From Myxococcales bacterium (GTDB lineage Bacteria; Myxococcota_A; Polyangia; Polyangiales; GCA-016699535), in contig CP064980.1 in NCBI GenBank assembly GCA_016699535.1, positions 2,364,001 through 2,428,000 of the forward strand: DNA of 64,000 bases, read 5' to 3'. Made by a program: the position numbers and the translations under genes. Below the pieces are notes generated by a model. The model did no database searches. It was not told the origin of the DNA and saw only the letters and a program-made list of their open reading frames with translations. Shown in pieces: positions 45,323-56,400 of the stretch (the first letter of the stretch is position 1; each line of letters begins with the position of its first letter).

Positions 45323-46701
45323 AAACGGAGCAAAGTAAAATGAAGCAAGGTTTATTTCTCGCAGTGTTCGGATCTGAGAAAAGGTCGTTTGCTGCTTTGT
45401 TTGCAAGAACTGCGGTCGTGACGCTATGTTTGGTCACGGTAGCGTGCGGTGGTTCGGATAAAAAAGAGAGCGCAAAAAAAGACAGTATCTGGGGTTCGGG
45501 CGACGAGAGTACCGACACAGCCCTTAGTGATTTGAGTGCAGAGACTCAACGCAAGTGGAAGCATGCAAAGGAGCTTTTCATTCAATACGAAAAAGAGGGA
45601 TGGAGCGACAGTGCCTGCAGCAGCACCAGCTCGGCCTTTGAGGATGCCTCAAGCAGTAGGAAAGGCGGTTTCGCCGAAGCTTTGTTTATGGCGGGCTTGT
45701 CGAAGGAGCGCTGCGGAGATAGTGATGACGCGAAAGATTTCTATGAAAAGACCCTTAGTCTGAACCCTAAATTTTGCAAAGCACGCGTTGGTATCGGTGT
45801 GATGCAGATGAGAGAAGGAAAGCGTTCGGATGCTCTGGTCACATTTAGCAATGCGATTAAGGATGATGCGCGCTGCACCGAGGGTTATGTTAACCTTGCT
45901 ACGCTTCAGCGTGATTCGGCACGAACTTCAGAGCAGTACAAAGAGGCGTTAGATAATCTTCGTCGTGGACTTGCTATAGATGCCAACTACTTGCCAGCTT
46001 TTAATCAGATGGCGTTGCTGTATTTAGATTTGGCCAAAAAAGATAAAAAACTTTTGGATCTTGCCGAGGTTGTTTGCCGGCAGGCTCAGCAAATCAACGA
46101 TAAATATGCGCCGATTTACAATACGTGGGGCCAGATAAATCTTGCTCAAGACAAGATCATTGAAGCCGCTGCTAAATTTCGTTATGCGACAGAACTCGAC
46201 CCGAAGTTCTTCGAAGCTTATATGAACTTTGGCGAGATTACCTTGTCTTATCGAGGCTACGACGATGCAAAGGCAGCTTTCGAAAAAGCAGCATTGCTTC
46301 GTTCTAATAGCTACGATGCTCATCTAGGATTAGGCGCTGCATTACGCGGACTTAAGCAATTTGACGCTGCTGAAAAAAGTTACAAACAAGCTCAGGAACT
46401 GGATTCACGTAGGCCTGAATCCTACTTTAACCTAGGTGTGCTCTATCAGAACTACAAAGGTGGTTCGATCGATGACTTCTCCAAAGCCAAGGACTACTTT
46501 GAGGAGTTTTTGGATAAAGCGAAGTCTGGTGGTCAATTTGCCGAAAGCGTCGATGAAGTTCGCAGGCGTTGCCAGACCAGCAGCAGCCGACGCAAACGCA
46601 AGGGTGGAAAAAGTGAGTGCCAACCCGGACGGTTGCAAAATATCGAGCAAGCTTTGGCAGGATTGCGCGAAGCTGCCAAGATGCAGTCTGGCGGTAACTG
46701 A
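45319..46701 (+). CDS. gltE: TPR lipoprotein GltE (AglT)-like
   Basis: 460 residues. The signal peptide ends in lipobox VTVACGG, followed by a Lys/Ser/Asp linker. About seven TPRs follow (AEALFMAGLSKERCGDSDDA, KARVGIGVMQMREGKRSDA, EAYMNFGEITLSYRGYDDA, PESYFNLGVLYQNYKGGSI), then a basic, Gly-rich C-terminus. AglT/GltE is the TPR lipoprotein next to AgmU in Myxococcus, so order and type agree. The ATG overlaps the gltD stop; a later in-frame ATG at 45340 is possible. Confidence 0.75.
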   Translation: MKTEQSKMKQGLFLAVFGSEKRSFAALFARTAVVTLCLVTVACGGSDKKESAKKDSIWGSGDESTDTALSDLSAETQRKWKHAKELFIQYEKEGWSDSACSSTSSAFEDASSSRKGGFAEALFMAGLSKERCGDSDDAKDFYEKTLSLNPKFCKARVGIGVMQMREGKRSDALVTFSNAIKDDARCTEGYVNLATLQRDSARTSEQYKEALDNLRRGLAIDANYLPAFNQMALLYLDLAKKDKKLLDLAEVVCRQAQQINDKYAPIYNTWGQINLAQDKIIEAAAKFRYATELDPKFFEAYMNFGEITLSYRGYDDAKAAFEKAALLRSNSYDAHLGLGAALRGLKQFDAAEKSYKQAQELDSRRPESYFNLGVLYQNYKGGSIDDFSKAKDYFEEFLDKAKSGGQFAESVDEVRRRCQTSSSRRKRKGGKSECQPGRLQNIEQALAGLREAAKMQSGGN

Positions 46702-46759
46702 GATTCATGCCGACTAGGCAGGGCTCTGGCATGCGAGCCTTTGTAATTAAGTACAAGAA

Positions 46760-46788
46760 TTGACCCCCAAATCGGCAGGGGCTACACT
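46760..46788 (+). promoter_or_regulatory. Promoter-like hexamers before the gltF-like gene
   Basis: TTGACC (46760-46765), a 17-bp spacer and TACACT (46783-46788) lie directly before the start at 46796. Transcription from here would begin almost at the ATG, so it would give a nearly leaderless message; it may be chance. Confidence 0.3.
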
Positions 46789-46795
46789 GAGGCCA

Positions 46796-47077
46796 ATGAA
46801 GAAAAATTTGATATTGGTGGCCTTTGTTTGGTTGTCCTTAGGACTTTTCTCCGTAGCCTATGCGCAAGAAGAGGGTGGCGAGGTGCCGGCGGATAGCGGG
46901 AGTGAGGCGCCATCAGGACCAACGAATTATAATTTTGATGACGATTTGGTAACCGGTGATCTGGTTCGACCAGACGGCGAGCTGCTTAATGTCCGTCGTC
47001 GCGGGCGTCGTTCTTCGCTTATTCGAATTCGGGAAGACTTTACCCCAGAGATGTTGAAGTCAGTCGAAACCCTATAA
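46796..47077 (+). CDS. Small exported protein, GltF-like by position
   Basis: 93 residues. A signal peptide (LILVAFVWLSLGLFSVAYAQ) is followed by an acidic, Gly-rich stretch and a conserved-looking basic part (LVRPDGELLNVRRRGRRSS, LIRIREDFTPEML). TGAGG precedes the ATG. It occupies the slot between gltE and gltG, where gltF lies in Myxococcus; the size and sequence alone do not prove identity. Periplasmic role inferred. Confidence 0.5.
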   Translation: MKKNLILVAFVWLSLGLFSVAYAQEEGGEVPADSGSEAPSGPTNYNFDDDLVTGDLVRPDGELLNVRRRGRRSSLIRIREDFTPEMLKSVETL

Positions 47078-47095
47078 CCTTAGGAAGCTCACCCA

Positions 47096-49144
47096 GTGGC
47101 GAATACAAAAGCTTTGATTTTTGAAATTTACGAGGGCGACGAACTCGTCCGTACCGAAACTCTTCAGGGCGATGTCATCAAGCTCGGTAATTACCATCGA
47201 GCCATTTGCGCATTGAAGACGACTCTGTTTCTCGAATGCATGCCGTCATTGAGACAAACAGCGACGGCGAAGTTCATATTGTGGACCTTGGTTCGGCTGC
47301 CGGGACTGTCGTTAATGGCAAAAAGGTTAACAAAGCTCGGTTGGACGAGGGCGATGAGATCCGGTTGGGAAATACCCGCATCGTCGTACATTTTGCTCAT
47401 GCTGGCGATGATGTGATCGACGCAGATGAGGCAACCATTGTTTCGGATGGTGGTACTTCAGGAATTCCGCCTTTGGCCTTTGCGGATGACGACAGAACAG
47501 CCGTAGGGCAAAGTCCTGCCAATTCGCCCATAGCGCGACCTTCAGGTCGACCGGCTGTCCCCTCCGCTCGTCCGCGAATTCCAACGCCTCAGGCGGCTTT
47601 TATGGCGCCGAGTCTTGGATCGGACCTTGAGGAAGAAGATCCTGAAAAGGTCCGATACGGTTTGCTTGCAAGTGGCCCACCGGTGGATCCTCATGATGTT
47701 GAAACGAGCGATCCTGCTGTCGAAGTTGTGGTGATGTGGGGAGACAACAGCGTTTTACACGTTGCGCATCTTTCGCCCCCGCGTGCATTTTACGTTGGAG
47801 AAGGATCGCTAAAGCCTAAAAAAGGCGAACTCGGCGTTGATTTCGTCATAGGTCGTGAAGCGATCGGCGTCGATCGTTTGCCCGTGGTGGTTGATGCCGG
47901 AGGAGGGGTTGCGGTCGTGATCCCGGATGGCGCTACTGGAGAAAATTTCTGTCGGAGATGATCACTGGGATCTGCAGGGGCTAGTTGTTGCAGGTAAAAC
48001 CCAGCCATGCGCTGAGCTTGCTGGCGCTCAACAATATCGGTTACCTCCAGGAGCTGCTGCGACTGTTGCTTTCCGCGATTTCACTTTTGTGGTGCGTCCT
48101 GTGCAGGCTGGTAAGCCTATTATTGCGGGACCTGCTTTCGATTACCGTTCCCATCTTTGGACTGGTGTTTCAATTTTGGCGCATATCGCATTGCTATTGC
48201 TTATGTATTTCATGCCGCCATCACCGTCGTCACTTTCTTTAGAGCTGCTGAATCCTGATTCGCGGCTGGTGAAGTATTTGAGTGAGCCTCCCGAGACAAT
48301 CGAGGAAGAGACTCCTGAATGGTTAAAAGGGCCGTCTGAATCCGAGGGCGGTAAAGGCAAACGTCATGATGGGGACGAAGGCCAAATGGGCAAGGAAGAT
48401 TCCAAAAAGACTAAGAACCGGTACGGAATCGAAGGTCCTGAGGATAACCCCGATCCGCACATGGCGCGTGAGGAAGCTCTTCAAGAAGCTAAAACCGCAG
48501 GTATTCTTGGTGTGCTTGCTGCATCAACGGGTGCCTGGAATTCGCCGACCTCTCCTTACGGTAGGGACACCGCGTTGGGTAACGACCCGATGAGTGCACT
48601 GGGCGCGATGATGGGCGATCAAATCGGTGAAAACTTTGGTTTTCGAGGTTTAGGATTGCGAGGCACAGGTCGAGGGGGCGGCGGTACAGGCCAAGGCACC
48701 ATCGGTTTGGGCAATCTTAACACGATTGGCCATGGTGGCGGCGGTGGCAGCGGCCAAGGTTATGGTCGAGGCGCAGGTGGTTTTGGTGGACGTACTGCAC
48801 GGGTGCCCCAGATTTCGCAAGGTACAGCCGATGTTCGCGGTTCGCTTTCAAAGGAAGTCATCCGCCGTGTTATTCGACGCCACTTGAACGAAGTTCGTTT
48901 CTGTTACGAGCAGGAATTGCGGCAGCGACCCGACCTTGAGGGGCGTGTTTCCGTGAAATTTATTATTTCCCCGTCAGGCGCAGTGCAGTCCTCTGTCGTT
49001 GATGCCGGTAGTTCGACCTTGGGTGATAATTCTGTTCGAAGTTGCGTAGCCAATGCAGTGCGCCGATGGACTTTCCCTGCACCCGAAGGCGGCGGCGTTG
49101 TTATCGTCACCTATCCCTTTATGCTGACCTCCTCAGGCGGTTAA
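47096..49144 (+). CDS. gltG: GltG (PglI)-like inner-membrane protein: FHA domain, membrane helix, TonB-like C-terminal domain; two frame breaks
   Basis: About 682 residues after repair, with a GTG start. The FHA domain (about 25-100) shows DSVSRMHAVIE and GTVVNGKKVN, which bind phosphothreonine. A Pro-rich linker, an intermediate domain and one membrane helix (VSILAHIALLLLMYFM) follow. The periplasmic part is Gly-rich and ends in the AgmX/PglI-type C-terminal domain (EVIRRVIRRHLNEVRFCYEQ, GRVSVKFIISPSGAV). Breaks: one missing base at 47189-47190 (restoring KLPSSHLRIEDDS) and one extra base in the A4 run 47942-47945. It would couple a cytoplasmic signal to the periplasmic machinery. Confidence 0.82.
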
Positions 49145-49522
49145 GCTTGTTTTTTGCCTAACTAGCAACGAAGCGTAGGGTTCCCATGCTCAAACAGTCC
49201 TCGCTGCGCTGCGGAACTGCGCGTGTAGGCTTGGCTCCTCCTTGCAAGCCCGGCTTGGATCTCTACCCTTTCGAGGATGAATTAAGGGCGACCGGGTCCA
49301 ATTGGGTGAAAAGCTCGGGAAAAGTTTTGTTTGCTTATAAAGTTACCGCCTTGCAGGTATTGCTTGGCTTTGTTTGGACGCACATTGGAGGAGTGTTTGG
49401 GACAATGTGGTTGTTTTTATAGAATATTTTATACCTAAAGTCGTGCAATCATTTGAATCTAATACCTAAAGTCTCGTATTATTGCTGGAGTCGCATTTAT
49501 AGCGACGGAATAAGGAGGCCTC
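49145..49522. other. Intergenic region between gltG and the TPR gene with a phased direct repeat
   Basis: 378 bp without a convincing gene; a 78-codon frame at 49186-49422 has no ribosome site and an implausible composition. Near its 3' end ATACCTAAAGTC occurs twice, at 49431-49442 and 49462-49473, 31 bp apart (about three helical turns). A palindrome-like TATAGCGAC follows before AAGGAGG and the next start. This looks like a promoter or operator zone for the downstream TPR genes. Confidence 0.5.
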
Positions 49523-50392
49523 ATGCAGCATCGTAAGCTGCTCATTGGTGTTTTTCTACTCGTGCCCTTTGTTACGGGCGGCAATTGCTCACGCGCGCGT
49601 GTTGAGTCGATGAACAAAATGAACGAAGGCGTGATTAGCGCACAACAAAAACAATTGGCTTTGGCAGTTGAACAGCTAGAGCAAGCGACGGTGATTGATC
49701 CGACAAACGATCAAGCCTTTTGGAACCTAGGTATTGTGCACATCGAAATGCAAAAATACGAGCGTGCAAAAGATGATCTAAAACGTGCGCTTGCGGCCAA
49801 ACCGGACTCCGCAAAATATCAAGAAAAACTTGGCAGTGTGTTAATCGAACTTAAGGATTGGGAATCTGCAAAAGAAGCTTTGGAAAAAGCTTTGGAGCTA
49901 GACCCATCATTGTTCAAGGCGCATTACAAATTGGCACAGGTTCAAGAAGAACTTGATGACCTACAGCATGCTTTGGAAAACTATACGGACGCTATCAAGA
50001 AAGCTCCGCGCTTCGTTGAAGCATATAGTGCGCTAGGCAGGCTTTATGCCGATCTGGGTTATCTCGATGAGTCACGTCAGGTGTTGGAAGAAGGGCTCAA
50101 AGTTGTGCAACCGAAGAGCGATGAAGAAGCGAATGTTAGGCAGCTCTTAGGAACAGTGTATCAACAGAAAAAAGAGTTTGAAAAAGCAGTGACTCAGTTT
50201 CAGGCTGCACTTGAAATCAAACCAGGACTTAGTGATGCATTGTTTTCGCTGGGTTGGACCTATTCGCTTTTGCAAAATCGCGAAGAAGCACGTCGTTATT
50301 TGAAAAAATTTGTAGAATCTGGAGCTGGTGCTCCCGATCATTATTTGAAAGCCGCTCGGGACAGACTAACCGAGATTGAAGAAGGCTACTAA
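49523..50392 (+). CDS. Exported TPR protein, probable lipoprotein
   Basis: 289 residues. A signal peptide (LLIGVFLLVPFVTGGNCS) carries an imperfect lipobox. About six TPRs follow (DQAFWNLGIVHIEMQKYERA, AKYQEKLGSVLIELKDWES, FKAHYKLAQVQEELDDLQHA, DALFSLGWTYSLLQNREEA). An excellent AGGAGG precedes the ATG. It lies between gltG and gltI; in Myxococcus GltH in this slot is, as I recall, a barrel, so this protein is not assigned that name. Periplasmic scaffold role inferred. Confidence 0.75.
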   Translation: MQHRKLLIGVFLLVPFVTGGNCSRARVESMNKMNEGVISAQQKQLALAVEQLEQATVIDPTNDQAFWNLGIVHIEMQKYERAKDDLKRALAAKPDSAKYQEKLGSVLIELKDWESAKEALEKALELDPSLFKAHYKLAQVQEELDDLQHALENYTDAIKKAPRFVEAYSALGRLYADLGYLDESRQVLEEGLKVVQPKSDEEANVRQLLGTVYQQKKEFEKAVTQFQAALEIKPGLSDALFSLGWTYSLLQNREEARRYLKKFVESGAGAPDHYLKAARDRLTEIEEGY

Positions 50393-50402
50393 GGAGGCTT
50401 CG

Positions 50403-53400
50403 TTGGCCGAAAAAGCTAAGTCAATTAAAGAACTCGACAAACAGATAGCCAAGTTTGAATCGCAAAAGCGCTGGTCGGATATGATTCGATCCATCGTGGC
50501 TAAGGCGGAGCTTGTAGAGGACGAAGCTGAAAAAGTTCAACTCTACAGTCGCGCGGCCTCGATGTATCTTGAGAAATCATCGAACCAGTCTGAAGCGATC
50601 AAATGTTATGAAGCCGTTTTAGAGTTCGATTCGAATAACGAAGAAGCCATCGTGCAGCTTAAGCAGATGTACGAGAAGCGTCGCGATTGGGAAAAGCTTA
50701 TCGGCGTGATGCGGCGTGAGGCCGAAAGTCTCGATGACGATGCTCATTTTTCGGCCGTGCTCGAGATGGCGGAACTTGCAACGGAGCGTCTTCGTAAGCC
50801 GCAGATCTGTATTGAGCTTTGGCAGAGTGTTCTTGAGAAAGAACCAGAACACCCAGAGGCCTTGGCTAACCTAGCCAAACTCTACGAGCGGGGTAGAGAT
50901 TGGGAGCCTTTAGCCAAGGTACTAGAAGTTCAAACGCAGCAGCTTACTGATCCAGCCGAGTTGATTAGTGCCCTTCAAACGCTGGGGGTTATCTATGCCG
51001 ACAAGCTGAATGACAACCGTGGAGCTGTTCAAGTTTTTGAGCGAATCCTAGAAGTTGAGCCCACCGATAGGCGCGCGCAGGAGCAGCTCAAGAAACGCTA
51101 CATTGAGTTAAAGGAATGGGACCAGCTCGAAATTTTTTTTGAAGAGACCGAGCGATGGGATGAGTTGATTCGTGTCCTTGAACGCGAGGCCGAGTCTCCT
51201 GACATATCTACCAAGGAGAAAGCCGACTTGCTGTTTCGCTCAGCTCGTCTGTGGGATACGCGAAAACAGAAGGCCGATCGCGCCGCACGCGCGTATGAAA
51301 AAATTCTAAGTATCGATCCAGGCAATCTTGATGCTGCCACCGCCCTTAGTCCGATTTATGAAAGTGCTGGTGATTCGAAAAAACTCGCCAAAGTTTATGA
51401 AGTCCGTCTAGAGCATGCAAAGGATGCTGACGAGAAAATATTTCTATTGCGCGAACTGGGTCTCATCTATGAGCAAAAGATTAAGGATCCGCAGACGGCT
51501 TTTGAGCGTTATCTCGCCGCGTTTAGTGTCGATCCGCAACGCGAATTGTTGCGTGAAGATGTCGAACGGCTCGTCTCGCAGGTCGACGGTTGGCAGGCGC
51601 TGTTGACGGCTTACGGCGACGCGATTGAAGCAGTAATTGATCCTGAAGCATCGGCAGAACTCCGTATTGGCTACGGTCGGGTACTTGGATCGGTGGGGCG
51701 TACAGATGACGCCATCGAGCAATATCGCCATGTGTACGAAGCTCAGCCTGAGAATACTTTGGCGATGGCTGCACTTGAACGCCTCTATAAAGAAAAGGGC
51801 GAGTACGATGCGCTTATTGAGATACAAGAACGCCGGGCCGAGCTTGAAACCGATCCCGATGCAAGAAAGAAACTCGACTACGACAGGGCTTCATTGCTTG
51901 CAAACGAGCTGAAGAAGACAAAGGCAGCCATAGCTGCTTACCAAAACATTATCGACACCTATGGTCCGGACGAAAAAGAAGCCTTCGATGCGCTTGGAGC
52001 GCTTTTTGCTGAGAAGGAACAATGGGAAGATCTTGCAGATTTGCTTGAGCAGCGCATCCAAACGGAGATTGATGAAGAAGGGCTTGCAAATCTAAAAAAC
52101 ACGCTTGGCTGATGTGTTTGATAAGCATTTACGGGATGGCAAACGAGCCGTCGATATTTACCGTGAAGTGCTGATCCTCATGCCGAGTCACGAAGCCGCT
52201 CGCGCAGCTCTCGAAGGTATGATGCGTCAGGAGCGTCATGCTGTTGATGCAGCGCGGGTGCTCGAGCCGGTGTACGAATCGCTGGGGGATTGGTCCTCGC
52301 TTGTTGATGCACTAAAAGCTCAGGTTCTTGATGTTGCGGATCCTTCGGAACGCTTGGATCTCCTTAACCGCATTGCGGAGATTTATTCCGTGCGTTTGAG
52401 CGATGCCCACAAGGCATTTGATGTCTATGCTGAAGCTTTCCGAGAAGTTCCCAATGAAGAAAGCATTTTGTCGCGCCTCGAGATGTTAGCTTCCGAGCAA
52501 GATCGCTATCAAGACCTCGTGAGGGTCCTGTCGTCTGTGGCTTCCAGTAGCAGTGATGCTGTCCAAGCGCGTAGCTGCTTGATGAAAGCCGCTGAAATAG
52601 AAGACATGCAGCGGGGAGACGTGGATGCGGCCATTGCTCTTTACTCCAGGGTGCTTGAGCAAAATCCAGGCGATCATGAGGCCTTGCAAGCTTTGGAAAT
52701 TCTGCATCGAAGGGCTAGTCGCTGGGGTGATCTACTTCAGGTTCTTGAGAAACGAGTGGAGCTTAGCAACGATCTCGAGGAGAAAACTTCCTTTTTGATG
52801 GAGATGGCTCAAATTCAGGACGAACAACTTGGACAAGTTGATGAATCAATCCGTTGTTTTCAAGAGTTGTTGGGCCTCGATCCGACGAGTCTAAAAGCTT
52901 TGTCTGCCTTGGATGAACTTTTCGCACGTAAAGAAGATTGGCCGGAGTTGGCGGAGAATATTGAAAAACGTATTGCCCTTGAAGACGACATCGACCAGCA
53001 AAACAGCCTGATGTTACGGCTAGCTCAGCTTCGACTTCAGCATCTGGACTCTGTTGATAGTGCACTCGATGTCTATCGAGAAATACTTGAACGGGATCCG
53101 CAAAACCAAACAGCGCTTCAGGCTCTTGAAAACCTTGCGCAGATTAAGCCCAAGTACCAGGTCCAGGTCTCCGAGATTCTCGAGCCGGTATACCGTAGTT
53201 CGGGTGACGTAACGAAACTCATTGATGTTCATGAGATGCAAGTACAAAACAGCGACAGCGTTGGCCGAAGTGTTGAGCTTCTGCATCGCATCGCGCAGCT
53301 CAAGGAAGAGGCCTTGGGTGACTATCACGGAGCATTCAAGGACTATGCCCGAGCGCTGGCTGTTGACCCTTCGGATCCGCTTACGCAAGAAAATTTGGAG

Positions 53401-56400
53401 CGCTTGGCGAGCGCATCGGGCGCGTGGCAGGAGCTTGCGCAGGTGTATGAAAGTCAATTGGCCGAAGCAGAAGAGGACTCTCTTAGGGTTGCCCTACTAA
53501 ATCAGTTGGCCGAAGTGCAGGAAAACTATCTTCAAGATTTTGATGGGGCAATCGCAAGCTACAAACAAGTGTTTGCGCTCGATGCGCGTCAGGTTGAGGC
53601 GGCCACGGCACTTCAGCGTCTTCATCAAAGTGTAGAAAACTACGAGGCCTTAGCCCAGGTTACTATCAAAAAGGCAGCTGCTCTTTCCTCCCCGGAAGAG
53701 CAAAAAGAGGAATTGCTTAAAGCCGCTTTGGTCTATGAGGAGATGCTTCATGCTCCGGAGCTTGCAGCCGACGTGTACAGTCAGGTGCTCGAGATTGATG
53801 AGTTTGAAGTTAGGGCACTCGATCGTCTTGTAAGCGTTTACCTGCAACTTGAAAAATGGACAGAGTTGCTTCGTGTATACAACCGGAAGATTGACGCAAT
53901 TCTCGATCCAGAAGAAAAGAAGCGACTGCTTGTTGAAGTCGGAGCCGTGTATGAGCGCGAGCTTCAGCAACCCGAAAAGGCGATTGACACTTACCAGCGC
54001 ATTCTCGAGATTGATCCCGAGGATCGTGTTGCAATTGCACGCTTGGACGTCTTGCATCAGGCTTCTGCAAATTGGACCGAATTGCTTTCGGTGCTTGAGC
54101 GCCAAGTTGATCTCGCCGAAGATCCAAGAGAAGCGTTAGCGCACCGTTTTCGTATTGCTGAGTTGTGGGATCAGAAGCTTGACGATGCGGCTCGAGCACT
54201 CGATGGCTATCGTGAGATTCTTCAATTTGAGCCGGAACATGCGGGTGTCCTTGAGGCACTCGAGCGGATGATTGCTGACGGGCGTTCGGCTTTGGTTGCG
54301 GCTGAGCTTCTCGAGCCGGTTTATCGTGTTCAGCCCAACCCCGCGAAGCTTGCTCAAGTGATCGAAGTTCAAGTCGCTCATTGTTCGGATGAGTTTAGGT
54401 CCGCAGAGCTATTGCAGCAGCTTGCGGAGCTTTATGAAGTTCAGTTGGGAGATGCCCGCCGCGCCTTTGACGCTTATGCGCGTGCGGTTGATGCGGATCC
54501 CGGAAGCGAGCAAATGCTTGCTTCCGTTGAGCGAATGGCGGATCAGCTTGGTGCTTGGGATGAACTGGCAAAGCTTTATGATGCGCAGATTGAGAAACTC
54601 GGCGAAGAGGCCCGCGTGGATTTGCTTGTCAGCATTGCTTTGCGCCATGCACAAATCCGGGAGATTCATGCTGCAGATGCTGAAGGCGCAATCACACGGT
54701 ATAAGATCGCAATCTCGGCTGACCCTGGACAAATCGAAGCGCTTGCTGCCTTGGATCGATTGTATGCGTCGACCGGGCAATGGAATGAGCTTGCTGAGAT
54801 CATTGCAAAGGAATTGCAGGTCGTTACCGACCCAAACGATATGCTGGCGCTGCAGATGCGGGAAGCTGAGCTTTATCGTGATGTTCTCTCTTCTCCGGAT
54901 CGTGCGCTGGACCGTTATCGAGAGGTCCTTGCGGTGGAGCCTGAGTTTCCAGAAGCTGTTGCTGCGCTTGAAGAGATGTTGATTCGCGGTGTCCGTGTCG
55001 AGCCCGTTGGAGAGTTGCTTGGACCGATTTATCGAGATCGCCAGGATTGGGGACGGCTTATCGAGCTCAATCAGCATTTGTTGGCGATGCAGAGTGATGT
55101 TGCCGAACGCATTTCGCTTGAACATCAATTGCAGAAGTGTTTTCTGAACAAATCGGAGATGTGGAGCAAGCTTTTGACTGGTATCAGCGTGCGTTGATTG
55201 AGAATCCGACGCATGAATCCACTGTGCAAGAAACCGAGCGACTGGCTGCGGCTCTGGATGGATGGTCAACCTTGGCTAATACCTACGCACGTGCGCTAGA
55301 GCAGCAGAGTGATGGCGAGCGTTTGGCCATGGCGGGGTTTCGGCTCGCGCAACTCTATGAGCAAGAGTTGGGTGATATTGAACGAGCCGAGCAGACTTAT
55401 CGTTTCGTCGTTGGCAAAAATAAAAAGGCAGTTGCATCGTTAGAGGCGCTTGATCGAATATACACGGAGCATGGTGCTTTTTCTGCGTTGCGTGACGTGC
55501 TTGAACTTCGGATTGCAGCGGTTAACGGCAGCCCTGAAGCATCGGATCTCAACTATCGGCTAGGTCAGTTGTTTCAACGTGAGTTGCATGCTCCTGCAGA
55601 CGCGATTCGGGTCTATCAGCATATTATCAACGACTTGGATTCACAAAACATAGAAGCTCTTCATGCACTTCAACTTGCTTACTATGAAGGTGAGCAGTGG
55701 ACTGCCTTGTTGGATGCTTACGAAAAAGAACTTGATATTGTCCTCGGCGATGATGCGCAAGCTGAAGTGCTAGGCAAGATGGCTCGTTTGGCTGCACAGC
55801 GATTGCAAGACACCGACAAAGGAATCAGCCTTTGGAAACGGGTCCTTGATATTCGGGGTGAAGACCGTGAAGCGCTTAGTGCTCTTGGTGAGATTTACGC
55901 GAAAACAGAAAACTGGCGAGACCTTGTCGATGTCCTGGAGCGTGAGGTTGCTGTAGCTGATGATGACAAAAACCGTGTGGCCATTTATACGGATCTTGCG
56001 CGTGTGTGGAATGACAAACTTCAGCGCGAAGGTAATGCTCTTGAAAACTGGGAACGCGTGCTTGATATTGATCCAGGCAATGCAGATGCCTTACTGGCGA
56101 TGGCTCAGATTCATGAGAATGAAGGGGCTTACCAAGAGCTTGTTGAGACTTTGCACCGTATTGTTGATGCGGGCGCGGCAACTCTCGATGACGAGGCGCT
56201 CCAAAAGGTGCAGCTTAAAATGGGTTCAGTTTACAACGATAAGCTCGAGCAGCCCATGGAAGCCGTTGAAGCGTACCGGCAGGTATTGGAAATCAATCCG
56301 CGTAATTTCTCGGCGATTGAAGCTCTTGAAAAGATTCATGCTGAGCAGGGTCAATGGGATGCTTACATTGACGTGCTTGAAAGACGCATGGAAGCGACTG

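Noticed and set aside
49186..49422. 78-codon plus-strand frame after gltG
   Set aside because: No ribosome site, odd composition, and it lies in a region that looks regulatory.
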